From Clavulina sp. PMI_390 (Eukaryota; Basidiomycota; Agaricomycetes; Cantharellales; Hydnaceae): 64,000 nucleotides of DNA. Made by a program: the position numbers and the translations under genes. The notes beneath the pieces were generated by a model. It had not been told where the DNA came from, did not search any database, and worked only from the letters and a program-made list of their open reading frames with translations. Below are positions 19,946 to 31,738 of this stretch, in pieces (the stretch's first letter is position 1; the number at the start of each line of letters is the position of its first letter). Where the stretch lies: contig WIDE01000099.1 in the NCBI GenBank assembly GCA_015039315.1, forward strand, positions 1-64,000, written 5' to 3'.

Positions 19946-22377
19946 TTAGCGTGAAGCAGTGGTTGTGATATTGAAGTAGTTGGTATCAGTTGGGCAAACC
20001 GTCCCAGCTGCGGGATATGACCCGTTCGTGTAGAATGCAGCAATGGCAGCGTCCGTGCAGGGCGATCCGTCTGCGAGTGAGGAGTGCTGTAGGGGAAGTA
20101 GTGTCGTCAGTACCTAGATTCTACGGATGGGACTATGAACAGGCAACGTACCCCATAACCATCTCGCTTCAGGAGCACGGCACTACTTCCTAGCATTTCA
20201 GCAACCAACTCTGCACCCTTCAAAGGCGAGATGTTATCAAAGGTGTTCGAGATAAGCAGCGCTGGCTGCGTCAAAGTTGCGTTCCATGGTCCCGTGTACC
20301 GCTCTACAGCCCGAGCTGGCCATCTACAATTGTAAATCCCAAAATGGGGCCAAGCTCGAGTCAGAAGCAGAAGCATGGCTTGAATTTCAAGCAGGAAGAG
20401 CAAAAACTGACTTGTGGCAATAATACGAGAAATCCCAAACTGGGCCAAGCAGCTGCGAGACGTTCGAGGCAGTTGCAATGATGCTATTGAAGACATCAAC
20501 AGTCGTGGTGTTCCCTGGGTCGACTGCATCAGCGCACGCGACGGCTTGCTGAACACTGTCGAACGTCGAGCTGTCGTCCGTCCGCTTCCTCAGCCGCGAG
20601 CCCACCGACATTCTTGAAGGGCGTCGAGCCTGGAGGGACGTCGTGTTGGTGGATGTACCGTTAGTTTCTTGCGCAACCTCGCCGTCAATTTGGGTCTTGA
20701 GTAAGGCGAGTTCTTGGCCAAAGGACGCAAAGTCTTCCGAGGAGTAGAGACCCCCGAATATATGCGCTGCATGTTGCAAAGTTCATCAGTACAGAACACC
20801 ATATGCTAGAAACTGTTTCACGGACCTCTCACAAGCGAACTTGGAAGTGAATCAGGGAAGTTGACGGGGTCATATAGTTGAAATGCTCGGTTCATCAACT
20901 CTTGCTGGATCCAGGTAAGAATGGACTCCTGTGTGGAATTCGCCTGGGCGATGGCGCAGTAGGTTGGCCCCACTTCGGCGCACGATTGGGCGAATTTAGC
21001 AAGGACGCTGGGTGTGTCAGCTATTTGATCTATATGAATTTATGCGCGTAAGCCTCGGGTACGATCACAGAGAAGTGAGATGCGGGAATGAGGAGTCGGT
21101 GGCTTACATCCCCAGAGCTTATATTGCTGCTCAGCAGCCCACAAGACTGGATTTACAACGCCATCAAGGATGACTTTGCCGGCTCGTTCGGGGAAGACTG
21201 CCAACAAAGATATATGGGTCAAATGCCGAGGTGATGGCGATGCGAGGCTTACTGTTGAGAAGGTAGGATCCAACGATTGTCCCATAACTGATTGAGAATA
21301 GAGTGACCGCATAAGTATTGCTGGTAGTGTTAGTCAAGGTGTGAAAGAGAAATACCTAATCCCGTAATAGTCCACTTTACTTCCGACACCAACCAGAGCG
21401 TCCGCCATAGCGAGGATATCCTTCACAGTAGCAACTGTACCCACATACTTCAGGTTATCTCCGTTCTTGGAAAGGCAGAGTTGCCCGATCCGCGTAATCG
21501 ACGTGTCTGTAACATTGAGCTGAGACCAGAATCGGATTTCATCCGGGTCTTGGTGAGTAACGGGGTTCGTGAAGTTGTTGAAGGCTTCAGGACCAGCGCT
21601 GAAAGGGCAAAAGCATGAGCTGATGTTAAGTGAGGCGGGAGAGGTATAGTGAAGCAGTACAAACTTTGCCATAATGGTGCCATTGCCAATATACTCTGCT
21701 TGTTCAGCAGCATCGGCATAGCAGTCGATCAAGAGGGAAGTATAGCCAACACCCCGAGGATCCCATGACACTGCTCAGGGTGTCATAAGGATTCGGCCAC
21801 CTTTGACGGGATCACGAACACACTTACCGACGTCATAGTGTCCGCCTAGTGTGAGGTGAATTATGAGTGAACTGGTTTTTTATAACATTGAATGCATAGA
21901 TACCTGTCTTGTTCACCATGTCTGGGACATTCTCGAGCAGAAATTGGACTCCAGCGAGCCCAGGCCCACCTGAACAAGTTTAGCAGATAAGCAGAGTGAG
22001 CCGATTCTAGCCAGTGCAAATCATCAAAACATACCTGGATTCGTGAAGATTGTCCCTAACTTCGGAGTCAAGGTCGCCTTCTTCCTCGCTACAGCAAAAT
22101 CGATGACACCAGCAGAGCAGTTCGTGTAATCAGCCGGAAGTCGAATCGTTCCACAATCAGCAACTGAAGAGTTGATGGACGGGTATCCAAACGCTGAGCA
22201 ATCGGATTGCCAGACAACTGTGGAGTTTAGATTGCAAGTGTTTGTAGTCGTGATGATGGAGCCGGATACCAAGGAGGAAAGGAACATCGCGGCGCCAATG
22301 GAATGGGCTAGTCGAGGAGAGACGCGTCCGCGAACCATGTTTGCCAATGAGCCTGGACTTGGCGCAATGTCGATCAC
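19946..22377 (-). CDS. Secreted alpha/beta hydrolase, TAP-like (S33) peptidase family
   Basis: Eleven segments were traced in phase as ten exons: 22377-22035, 21969-21904, 21845-21828, 21770-21356, 21287-21253, 21197-21108, 21029-20826, 20766-20412, 20323-20152 and 20086-19946, total 612 aa. The family includes tripeptidyl aminopeptidases that release short peptides from N termini. Seen: an N-terminal hydrophobic segment (IGAAMFLSSLVSGSI) fitting secretion, the NPGGPG oxyanion loop, VSWDPRGVG, the nucleophile elbow GISYG, an Asp in NTFDNISPL, and a His at the start of the last exon (YGHSSLADGSPC), completing the triad and the C-terminal TAP domain. Several N-glycosylation sites occur. Exon 3 is only 18 nt. 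Met at 22341 is an alternative start. Confidence 0.88.
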
Positions 22378-23692
22378 AACGACTTGGTTTTATACAAGAA
22401 GATGTGGAGGGATTAGCCAAGCATCCGTCGCTGTTCTGATTGTAGCCCTTGACGTAAAAAAATGCCCGCTGCGCAGCTCGGCAATGGGCCCAGCATTGCA
22501 CTCCACGAAGGGGTATAACCCTGTCGCTATGAGACCTGACTCATCGAAACAGACTCATGCCGAACGCATTAGCACCGCCTCATTTCATTCAGTCAGACTC
22601 AGCTTAAAATGTCGGGGTTTGGGTATTCTCAAGGTAAAGAGAATGGACGACACGAAGGATCGGACATGCTCGGGCACCCTCGGGGCGACACGCCGATCAG
22701 CCAGTGTCACCAGAGTGTCTCGAGGATCATATTTTCATAGCTGGAGAGGAGTAGTCGGTTTCCGAAACCAAAATTACTATGCAGCCCGTCGTTCATCGTC
22801 TTTCGCCTTTCAAAAGGCGTTGCTGGTCGGGTCGTGGTAAACACAGATAAACTTGAGGCAAATCAGGATCCTGAACGTTCATGTTCGTTGTGGTGCTTTG
22901 CCCTTTCCCAATGACATGGCCTATGCTGTTGTCGCCATCGTATGAAACTTCAGAAGAGATCACCCTGCTAGGGCTCTAGTCTCCTCTTCTTGATCTCTAC
23001 CTCGCGATCTTGGCATTTTGAAGTCGAAGAATATCATGTAAGGACCGAGGGTCCTGGCAGGGTGAATCTCACTATGATACCATCGACGTTCGTTGGACAT
23101 GATATATACGTAGCTGACAACAAATGTACTAGGGCAATGCTGGAAACAAAATTAAAGCATCTCGTTCAGTAACGGGAGTTGTTACCCCTGCAAACCACTC
23201 TGAATTCAACGACGAAGCATCCCAAAACGACAGACCAATGAGTCAGTACGATGGGCCTGAGGAGCTTCACAAGCGTACTTTGTTGGCAATGAGAAATCTG
23301 ATGAGGTGTGAAAGATATCATATTGATCATTGCTCATTGTGTGATTCAGCTTGTGAAATTTCGGCACTTCCACAGAGGAGCCATTTTCGTTCTCCTGATT
23401 TGGGGATATATATGAGCCCGCTCAGTAGGTTTATCAGTTTTTGGACCAAGTCACGCACAACGTAGTCCCATGTACCGTAAGCGGCCTCTTTACCAAGGAA
23501 AATCGCAAGCGCTCCACAGCACTCCGATGCTGACCAGTGGTTAGCTGCTTTATTTCATTTTCCTCAGCTCTATCGAGTCAGAGCATTTCAATATTCGGTA
23601 AATAGTATATGCATCAGGTGCAGTGTGAATCGATTATTTGTGCGTGTTGACTTTTTCGTCCCATTCTGGTACTGTAGACCACCATCAAGTCG
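22378..23692. other. Intergenic, no gene seen
   Basis: 1.3 kb between divergent genes (hydrolase and HAPSTR1-like). Open frames here, such as the plus-strand one at 22172-22840, overlap the hydrolase exon and lack any family signature. No repeat recognised. Confidence 0.4.
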
Positions 23693-25062
23693 ATGAGCCA
23701 TAACGCCTTTAGCACGGCGTCGCTCAACGCCGGGCTGCCATCGGGCAGCTCTGGTGGCACGAGTCTCGATGAGCTAGGCCCCCACTTCAAAAGTAAGTCT
23801 TTTATGGCATTTCTTGTGGTGGGATTGGGGCTGATGCATCGTGCCCGGATGGCGTTACCGCCCCGTTTATAACTATTTTACTTTTAGCTGCCGCTCTCGC
23901 CCTTGCAACGCTTTATAAATCTGCATTATCTTCTGTGTCGAAAGAGCACGCTGCGGGATATCGAGCATGTCTTCTCGATCTGCAAACCTTTGTCCACGCT
24001 AACGTCTCGCTCCACGGCCAGGAGGGGCCATCTTCCTCATCCTCCTCCTCCTCGGCGCCCTTCACTCATCCTGGCGGCCTGCCTCTTGAGCGTATCATGG
24101 ACTGGATTGATGGCCGCCTCGAAGCTCTCAAGGATGATGATGAGTCTGAAGACGACGCCTCAGCCGATAAGGATGCTAGGGGTAAAGCTACAGTGGTCTC
24201 ATCTTCCCTGCCTGCACCTCGCCGACCTGACCGTGGAGGTACGCCTAGTGCTGAAAATGGCTCGAGGAACCACACCGCCTCGTCATCATCGTCCAGGACA
24301 ACGGCTCCCTCATCAGCGCGCACGGCACCCCTACCCTCAGGGCGGGGATCAGAGTCGGGTGGCAAAAAGCGGGCCACCGGGCAGGGACGCTCCTCGAGCC
24401 GTCGGCGCTCACCCGAACCTTCTGGCTCTGACCAAGAGCAACAGCCACAATCCCTTCCTTCCTCCCAAGCATCTACTCCCAGACAACGTTCAGGGAGTGT
24501 TGCTCCTCTTCCAGGGGCTCCTCCCCAGCAAGCTCACACAACTTCCCGGCAGTCTTCTCCTCCATCATCATCCAAATCAATCCCTCACTCGGCCCCATCG
24601 CGAAAAGACCGCGGTCCCGCACTTATCCTTCAGAATCTCCAACAGTACCCGTTCGACTTTGCTGTTCCCGCTGCGCCCATGCGTTCTCCCGTAGCTGTCA
24701 CAGGCATACCAACGTTGGGACTGGGTCTCATTGGTGTTGAAGGCGCAGAACCTATATCGACCCGTACTGTCGCGCCGACTCCTGGCCCCACGACTGGCTC
24801 GAAGCGCCGCCACGCGTCCATGTCCAGCGCATTCGACGACCTTCCTACCACATTCAATCCCATGCACCGAAGAAGGCATAAAGGCGGTGGTGGCAGCAGG
24901 GCCTCCACTGGGGCAGCTGGTGCGAATAACACTGGCGGAGGCAATGGGCAGGGTCATGCGGGACGGAATGGGAACGCAAATACCGGTAGCAGCGGTGCTG
25001 ATGCCGATGGATTCGAACCGATGGAAGTTGAGGAGCGGGCCAGAAAGATCCCTCGGCGATGA
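23693..25062 (+). CDS. HAPSTR1/TAPR1-like conserved protein with disordered tail
   Basis: Two exons, 23693-23792 and 23888-25062, give 424 aa. The first part (LGPHFKTAALALATLYKSAL ... GYRACLLDLQTFV) resembles the helical core of metazoan HAPSTR1 (C16orf72), which also has FQNAATAV.NLYK followed by a G-Y motif and a short W/V-rich helix. Here LERIMDWIDGRLEAL follows in the same place. HAPSTR1 works with the HUWE1 ubiquitin ligase in stress responses. The similarity is recalled, not searched, so it stays tentative. The remaining 300 residues are Ser/Pro/Arg rich with short runs (SSSSSSSS), a KRRHASMSS phosphosite-like stretch and a basic end KIPRR that could be a nuclear signal. Confidence 0.6.
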
Positions 25063-25573
25063 ACGGGACACTGGGACGGACGTACATGCACCTGGCTCGT
25101 CATTGTGGTTTTCGCTTTCCGTGTTTCCATTTTGTATCACCCCATTCTTGTCCTGTTTGGTATCTTCTTCTCATCAACCCAAGCATTCTCATACCCCGCT
25201 CCACTCATCCTTGTATGGCTCACCGCACTATGCATCTCTACCATGATCCACATCATCTTCATCTTCATCCCCATCATCACCCACTTGTCGCTCTTACTCT
25301 GATCGCCTAATGGTTAGCTTGTATATATATTCATATGTCTGCAAATTCATTCCTGTAGCTAGCATCTCGAGAACCGAACAGGGTAGCCAGTCTTCGGAAC
25401 GGTTCATTCTCTACAATTGTGGATACATATGCGCACATGTTGGGCCACATGACCCCTAACACAACGATGAGCTACTATACATGGTTGATGGGCCGAGAAA
25501 ACTGCCAATATGAAAACACTTAGACAGCAGTACTACAAACGATACGGTGCGACGCCAGTGGAGGTGAGCTCTA
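25063..25573. other. Convergent 3' intergenic region
   Basis: 511 bp between two convergent stop codons. Pyrimidine-rich with short CATC repeats near 25,250-25,290, probably 3' UTR. No gene seen. Confidence 0.45.
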
Positions 25574-27359
25574 TCACAGTTTGGCAGCTGCCTTTCTTTT
25601 TGACTTTCCCTTGCTCTTCCGCAGAAGACCACCTGCCCAAGCCTTCCAAGATCCAACCGTTCGTTCCCATTGGACCTCTCGATCATGCGCCGCGCGCTCA
25701 CCGGGTAGATCGCGCTCCTCTGCAGGCGTCCAAATGCGGTGCTCCGCCACAACTGTGTACGGGCGGGAACGAATAGTGAGCGATGGGGTAGTGCTCGTCA
25801 TGGAGGGCGCGACGATAGGCGAGGAAGCAGCAGGGGTATATCCAGCTGGGGGAGTGTTGTGTGGAACTTTCCCCGTCGCGATGAAATACAAGTACAGCTC
25901 CCATATAGTCTCCTCGCGCTTCAATGGAGGCGCAGTATCTGCCGAAATGGCGATGTTTGAGTCTTTCGCTGCTTCGACAGATTCTGGCTCGGCAGAAGGA
26001 TCAGCCTTGGGTGGGCGAGTCCTCATGAAGGAGTTCACGTGTCCGCAGGTCGGCCATGGCGGGTTTTGCAGCGCAGGGTCGATCCAGATGGAATGCTTCA
26101 TCCCATCAGAAGTGTTATAGAGGGGCATCTGAGTGAGCATCATCTGCCTGTAACGACATGGAGAAGGGGTTACTACTAGGGGAAGAGGGAAAGAGAAGAT
26201 CTCACTTAGTCATAGTTGTGTCGTCCGCGAAGCCGACATATAAAAAGGGCTTCCCTGTTAACTGTCTGACTATGTCGGCATCTTTCTTGTTTTTTAAAGC
26301 GAAATGGGGATGGTCGCTGAGTAGAGAATTCAGAAGCATGGACGGTCAGCTTCATGCCCAAGGCTGAGTGACCAGTAAATCAACTCACGACCAGTCACAC
26401 CACTGACTACCCGGGCCATACGGGAGCGACTTTCCTCTAGAATAGGATATAGTGTGAGTGGTTAAGCCCAGATAATAGAGTACAGCCGAGGAATCACTGA
26501 CAGCCCAATCCAGTCAGCAGGGAAGAGCCGACTCTCTTCCATTTCATTACGGACGATGGTTTGGATAGTATACCTAGACGCCTTTGGGTTTGGTGTATTA
26601 CGCCAGTGCGCGTTCCCTGTTAAGGAAAGAGTGCGAAACATAGTTGTGTCAGCACTCATGTCCAAGGATAAATCAGTTCATCGTAGAATGAAGCCTCACC
26701 GCCACAGGTACAGAGGAATCTGGATATATAGTGCCACTCATCCGGGAACAGTGGCATCAGATCTGCAGATGTCGAACGAGAGAACACACAGCACCAGCCA
26801 CATCAGCTCAATCGGCGAAAGTGAAGTTTCGGAAACACTTACGACATCCCAGGCTATTCCCTACCAAGCACATTTCTACACCTTTATACCTCTCCCCCAT
26901 ATAGCGTACGACTGCGGCGAAGTCTACCCGCGCCCAGGTCTCTGTGAAGTTCACGTCATCAGGACAAGCCTGCATTGCCTTATTACGCGCATCTTCATCA
27001 AAGTCCGGAGATTTGGCGTCGATGGGAGGAGGGAATGAGCTGCCAAAATAACGGTAATCGAATGTAAGCGAAGGTACGCCGTTGCCTGCGAGCCACCTGG
27101 AGCCGACAAGGTTCGGATTAGCAACAGTCAGGCTCAACATCGAAGCCGTAGGATGGCGACAAGACGATAGATCGATAGCTCACGCTGCGAAATCATTGTA
27201 GAATTTGCCATAGACACCGGTAGCTGCCCCAAACACGACCGTGGCAGTCACCCCAACGCCATTTGGGGGCTCAAACAAGGTGGCAGCCAGAGGGAAGCCA
27301 TCCTTGGTGTGGATGGTGATGTCATTTCGCCTTACTTGCGATAAGTCTACTTGGGGCAT
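25574..27359 (-). CDS. Alpha/beta hydrolase (COG4757-like) with C-terminal AKL peroxisome signal
   Basis: Seven exons: 27359-27184, 27096-26843, 26762-26700, 26616-26502, 26436-26389, 26316-26206 and 26147-25574, total 446 aa. N terminus MPQVDLSQVRRNDITIHTKDGFPLAATLFEP is followed by LTFDYRYFGSSFP and the nucleophile elbow GNSLG, then WRNTPNP and DWIGLGKSLPYGPGSQWCDW, which match the layout of predicted COG4757 hydrolases. The known group is about 290 aa; this protein has an extra C-terminal region of roughly 150 residues ending in the basic stretch SKGKSKRKAAAKL. The terminal AKL with basic residues before it is a good PTS1 signal, so peroxisomal location is inferred. Substrate unknown. The start at 27359 was chosen because it begins the conserved strand. 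Confidence 0.8.
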
Positions 27360-27952
27360 TGCATGCTACTTCCAGATAGCTGGATATTCAGATTCTCGCA
27401 CTCAAGTGGGAGGAAGGAGGAAACATGAGTTTGGCAGAATCCGGCCTGAGTCGGTGCCGAAGACCCGGACGATCTGCCCGCTGACGCCGAGACGGCTCAG
27501 ACATGTGAGTTTACGGAAACCTATTCCATATCCAATATCGACTTTCAAGGAAAGAAGAATACAATAAATTATGCTACTGAGCCTATCGTTGCTGAGCGTA
27601 CAATAACGAGGTTGCAAACGCAGGGGAGGGAGAGAAATCGGTTCTGCCCCGCGAACCGCAGGGAATATGTACCATGACTTCATTGTAGTGCAATATATTG
27701 CGAGAATCAAACAACAATCCGCAAGCCACACCATAATTCCAGAGACTAGTGGTAATATTTGGGTCGGCTTTCCAAGAAAGATCGAAGCCTTACTCTATGA
27801 CAACGGGTTGATCTCGACTCTCGTCGGGTTGAATACTCCCCACCTCTTGGTAGAGTTCTGCGCTCTCGGAGATCTATGGTATTTTTTAGAACATATAATA
27901 TGACTCATAGGCAATTTATTGCTTACTGAGGCGGCTGTATGTGTCGATTGGA
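27360..27952. other. Intergenic, no gene seen
   Basis: 593 bp upstream of the hydrolase and downstream of F-box gene A. Only short unsupported ORFs. Confidence 0.45.
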
Positions 27953-29596
27953 TCACAACCATCGATAATTCTGGTACCACATAATCTGAGGGGTTGAGGT
28001 TCCCCAGCTCTCTTCAATTAGGAACGTCCCAGAGTCGATGCAGGTGCGAATCGGAACCGAAGCCGTTCCCTGCAATGCGGGGGAGAGCGGCTGAGCAGTT
28101 GTGAACTCGCGAGCCCGAAGATCGTCGTCAACTTCAGTCCAAGGGTACAGCCTGATGTTGAGGAGAAGTGGTTTCGACGGTCTTGTCCATATAGAAGCGT
28201 GCGTGAGCACGATCCCGCGTGGGGTTCTCTTGGTACAGCCGGGCATGATCGACCAGGTAAGGATCGGCTGTACAAACGAGGTCGAACCAATCTCCCACTG
28301 GAGATACCTTGATGCACGGTAGGTAGAGCCAAGCAGGGATATGGGACCACCGTCATCGGGCTCGCGGCGGATCCAGGCATCGGAGTCAAGGGGTTTGAGA
28401 TGAACGATAGTATCTTCGAAAGGAATGTTGGCGACCACCGTAACAACGGCGAGAGGTCGTGACTCGTTTTCCTGGTAGACAGATCTTAAAACGACGATAT
28501 CCTGCGATCCACCCCATCTGTAGAAGATGTAGGGCGCCTTGAGGACAAAATGTTGAACGGGCTACGTCCTGATCAGTCTTTCAAAAGCCAAGAAAAAAGG
28601 GAGCCATCTCACCGTGTCGAAAATCGTCTCACAATTTCTCTTCCAGTCCCATAACGAGAGGGTGCGATCCTCGAAAATGGAGCACACGAGGTCGCCATCT
28701 AGCTGGGAGTCGATTACTCTCTTAGAATCCGAGTTAAGAGTCGCCCTGTCTGCTACGAATTGGAACAACAGATCTGTATCTGAGGACCAAGTCAGTAAAA
28801 TCATCTCTTGACGAGTAGCTGCACTGATCCTGTAACGGCTATATCAGTGATAGCACCTAGAGAGTGTCACAATGCTCAACTCACGATCCAAGTTTCCCCG
28901 AATAAGTTATCAAACAAGCCACAGATTCCTCTATTTCATCATACTGAACGCGAAGAGAGGGCATGGTGAGGCCTGTCGTAGGATGCTGGGAATCAATGAA
29001 TGCGACCGCATCAGAAGGCATGCCATCTATTCGTCCAACAATGTCCCAGCACAGCAGTCGGGCGTAGTTACTTTGTACCATCTGTACTCCAAGTAGCCAG
29101 CGACCTCCGGGAAGGAGGTGCCGAGACTCTGATGTCTGTGACGCCGTCTCATTCCTGAGGGCGAAACGAGGCCCTTCAGATTGCAACGGCAGCATAGGAT
29201 AGTTATCAGAGTCTTCTACAGACCCAGGAAAGAGACGGTAGGGGCGGGTGGCAAAGGCGATGAGCTCTTGAACTGAGAGCGTAGTAGGAATGGAAAATGG
29301 GGCCAAGCGAGCAGCCCGCGCCTCTCGAATCGCAATACGACGCCAGAGACCTAAAGAAGTAATGACATATTCTCTAAACCATTTGCAAGCCTAAAGTTTA
29401 TTTGGGTTAGCAGTGGTCTGGTATCTTCAATTCAACCGCGCGGGGGTAGAATCGCGAAAAACATAGTGGAAGTTCAACTGAAGCTTACCCAGCTGAAACG
29501 GATCAGCAAGAGAACATCGAGCTCGACCGCAATTAACTCATAGACCTCCAAGGGGAGCTCAAAATTTTGCTCTGGATGTAAAGCTTCCCCGATCAT
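27953..29596 (-). CDS. F-box family protein A (LLPGGRWL type)
   Basis: Exons 29596-29489, 29390-28885, 28829-28613 and 28561-27953 give 479 aa. Residues 13-36 (ELPLEVYELIAVELDVLLLIRFSW) are a short F-box, the motif that binds Skp1 in SCF ubiquitin ligases. The body carries the family block HLLPGGRWLLGVQ, a LLCWDI strand and a LSLWDWK strand, which look like degenerate beta-propeller blades. The C terminus ends SGTFLIEESW...NYRWL. The same plan and intron phases recur in the genes at 32,759, 44,178 and 46,334. Such proteins are probably substrate receptors for SCF-type ligases; targets are unknown. Confidence 0.8.
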
Positions 29597-30004
29597 CCAG
29601 TCTCTGTCTAGGGGTATGTCGTAACTGGGCACTGGCAGCCCTCTCAGAGGAGGTGCCAGTGATGGCTGAATCGGATGTTACTGAGGTTTACGAACCAAGG
29701 GAGCAGGGAGGCAGCCTATATGCACGGTAGGATAATGACCTGGTTCGGTAGATGATGGCTTAGGGTAAGAGGGTTCTGAAAACGATCACGCATCTGCGCA
29801 ATTGAGGAGGCCGAGGCCATATTCCCACACTTGCAAATGATCCACCCACAAGCGCCCACAGCTTGCAAGTGTCACACCGCCAGCTCAACTGGTCGTCCCT
29901 AATGATGTAATCATACATTTTCAGCACTCTCAATTGCGACTGATAAAGGAGAGTCTCGGCCTTGAATTTCTCGTCTCCGATGACTATGGTTGGCTTGCAA
30001 AGGA
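29597..30004. other. Intergenic upstream of F-box gene A
   Basis: About 400 bp, presumed promoter of F-box gene A. No element recognised. Confidence 0.4.
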
Positions 30005-30560
30005 TAAATTCATATATGGAAAAAGCTATTTCACACCCGGCAGGTGTTACCGCCTCCCCCAGGGGGTGATAGCACCCCCTCATTTTAGGTCAAATAACGT
30101 GTGAATGACGATCGACCAACCTGAGATATTGCCGTTCTGATTTGCGCGCCACGAACGATGAGCACTCAAGCGCTGACCTGTTAAGCTATGGTACATCACA
30201 GGGTTTTCAGTAGGCGTGAGATGAAAGAATTCTTAAGCTCATCTTAACCCGCCCCTCGAGCTCACAAGCTTAACAGCAAACCAAGTTGCTGATTGATCCC
30301 GCCGATATGGCATCATGTACATTATACTGATGATCACATTGATACGAGCTACACTGATACAAGAATCCGATCCTAGGTCTGTTCCGGTCAATCACTGGTG
30401 TAGTTGGCTCTGGTTGCTCTCAGGCTTGACTCTGCGAATCAAGGGGGGTGCCCGACAGCTACCACCCCTCCCCGTGCAGGGTTTATAGTCGGAAGCCCTC
30501 GGGCCGTTGGGAGGGGTGGTAACACCGGGGAGGTGGAGGATAGCTACTTCCTTCATATAA
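30005..30560. repeat. Imperfect inverted repeat, possible degenerate MITE
   Basis: Two arms of about 60-100 bp face each other. The left arm near 30,013-30,085 reads GGAAAAAGCTAT, GGTGTTACCGCC, CCCCCAGGGGGTGATAGC in order. The right arm, read in reverse from about 30,557, has GGAAGTAGCTAT, GGTGTTACCACC, then after a roughly 40-bp insertion GGGGTGGTAGC and GCACCCCCC. The 350 bp between have no ORF. A target-site duplication was not found, so the edges are uncertain. It could be an old non-autonomous transposon or a chance G/C-rich fold. Confidence 0.5.
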
Positions 30561-30604
30561 ATGTAATATTGCTAACTACTGGACCCCCATTTGACTCATT
30601 ATGC

Positions 30605-31738
30605 TCACGAGCCAGTACCACTAGTAGAGCGTCGCGGCGATCGACGAGGAGGGCTGGTCATCATAGAGGGTGACCACAACTTCCTTCCCTTCGGTTTGAC
30701 GTGGACTCCGATGTCATCGAGCGCCTCTGGTCCTGTGCTCAGTGAGGGCGTCGCGTCGGGGCGGCACCTTGGAAGTCCCGTATCCTCAAGCCGGCCGGTG
30801 TCCTCAATAGAAAGGCCCTCCAGGCTCGAATTGAGTGCTTCCTCTGGGGGCTCGCACGCTGGGACTCGGCTATAAAGTCTGTACAATTGATCCACTAGAC
30901 CCGCTGCTTCTTGGCATCGCTTGCTGATCTCTGGTACTACTCGGTTTAAGGTGGGCTTAGCATTTGCAAGCAAGGCATAAAGGTTGATCTGATAGTCATT
31001 CGAGTGACTCTTGGGATTCAGCTGAATCTGTGCTGGATCATCCTGGGTACCGTCCATCCTGATCACCTCGACTATTGGCTCAAATTCCTGTGCAAGCGAC
31101 GAAGTTCTCAATAAGATGGCCTAGAGCGGAACAAGATGGGAATACCTCAGGGGAAGGGACTTTTCGCTCCACCTTTATCCTGTCCTCTTCTGTCCATTCT
31201 TCCTCAGGTGGAAGCTGCTGAAGAAGAATCTCTCTTCGGCGGAAGTCTGTTGCCTCTACATCGATCATAAGCTTGATATTATGTTGTGAGGGGACTAAAG
31301 CAAAAACCCTGTTGTCGTACTCCTGGTGATGATTAGGGCACACTAAAGTGTAAGGGACAGATCAATTAGCATGGGGTAGCAGAGAGTTAGAGAGCAGAAA
31401 GCCTACGGACGAGTTATGAGATTTTGACAGTCGTTCTTTGTTATCTTCTGCATTGCCTTGGTGCGGACCCATTCCAACTATGACGGCACGCGCATACATT
31501 AGATGATGGGTGTGAGGGGAATTCGTTACTTAAGTGCATTGCCCTGAGTTAATGCTCGCACCTCGAGGTTACTTTTGGACGTAGCGGGGATAATATGAGC
31601 AACCTCTCCAGTTTCGTAGCCGCAGACTAGGCATCCTCCATCTCGTTCTTTGACAGAATTTTTCGTAGAACCTGAAACTTTTACGGGACCTGAAGTGTCA
31701 TCCTTGTTCGGATTTCGTCGAGATGAAGATGAATCCAT
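30605..31738 (-). CDS. HNH-nuclease-domain protein 1
   Basis: Exons 31738-31562, 31477-31411, 31342-31146 and 31087-30605 give 307 aa. The HNH fold is seen as CLVCGYETGEVAHIIPATS (first Cys pair and the AHI strand), then CPNHHQEYDNRVFALVP. These match the HNH_2-type domain widespread in agaricomycetes, where nuclease activity has mostly not been shown. A basic/Ser-rich N terminus precedes it. The C-terminal part (NDYQINLYALLANAKPTLNRVVPEISKRC) is helical. Exon 2 and 3 lengths (67+197) nearly equal those of the gene at 34,762-37,618 (70+194), showing the two are paralogs. Confidence 0.8.

Noticed and set aside
21595..21665. Additional intron in the TAP-like hydrolase (GTACTG ... TTTCAG)
   Set aside because: Removing it breaks the reading phase, while leaving it in keeps all ten exons in frame to the stop. 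cDNA would settle it.
22172..22840. 222-codon plus-strand frame opposite the hydrolase first exon
   Set aside because: It is antisense to a supported exon and shows no domain, splice pattern or hydrophobic structure.
26450..26580. Intron with donor GTATAC after KAS in the AKL hydrolase
   Set aside because: No acceptor in the right phase; reading through to the GTCAGT donor at 26501 keeps frame and yields the expected DWIGLGKSLPYG block.
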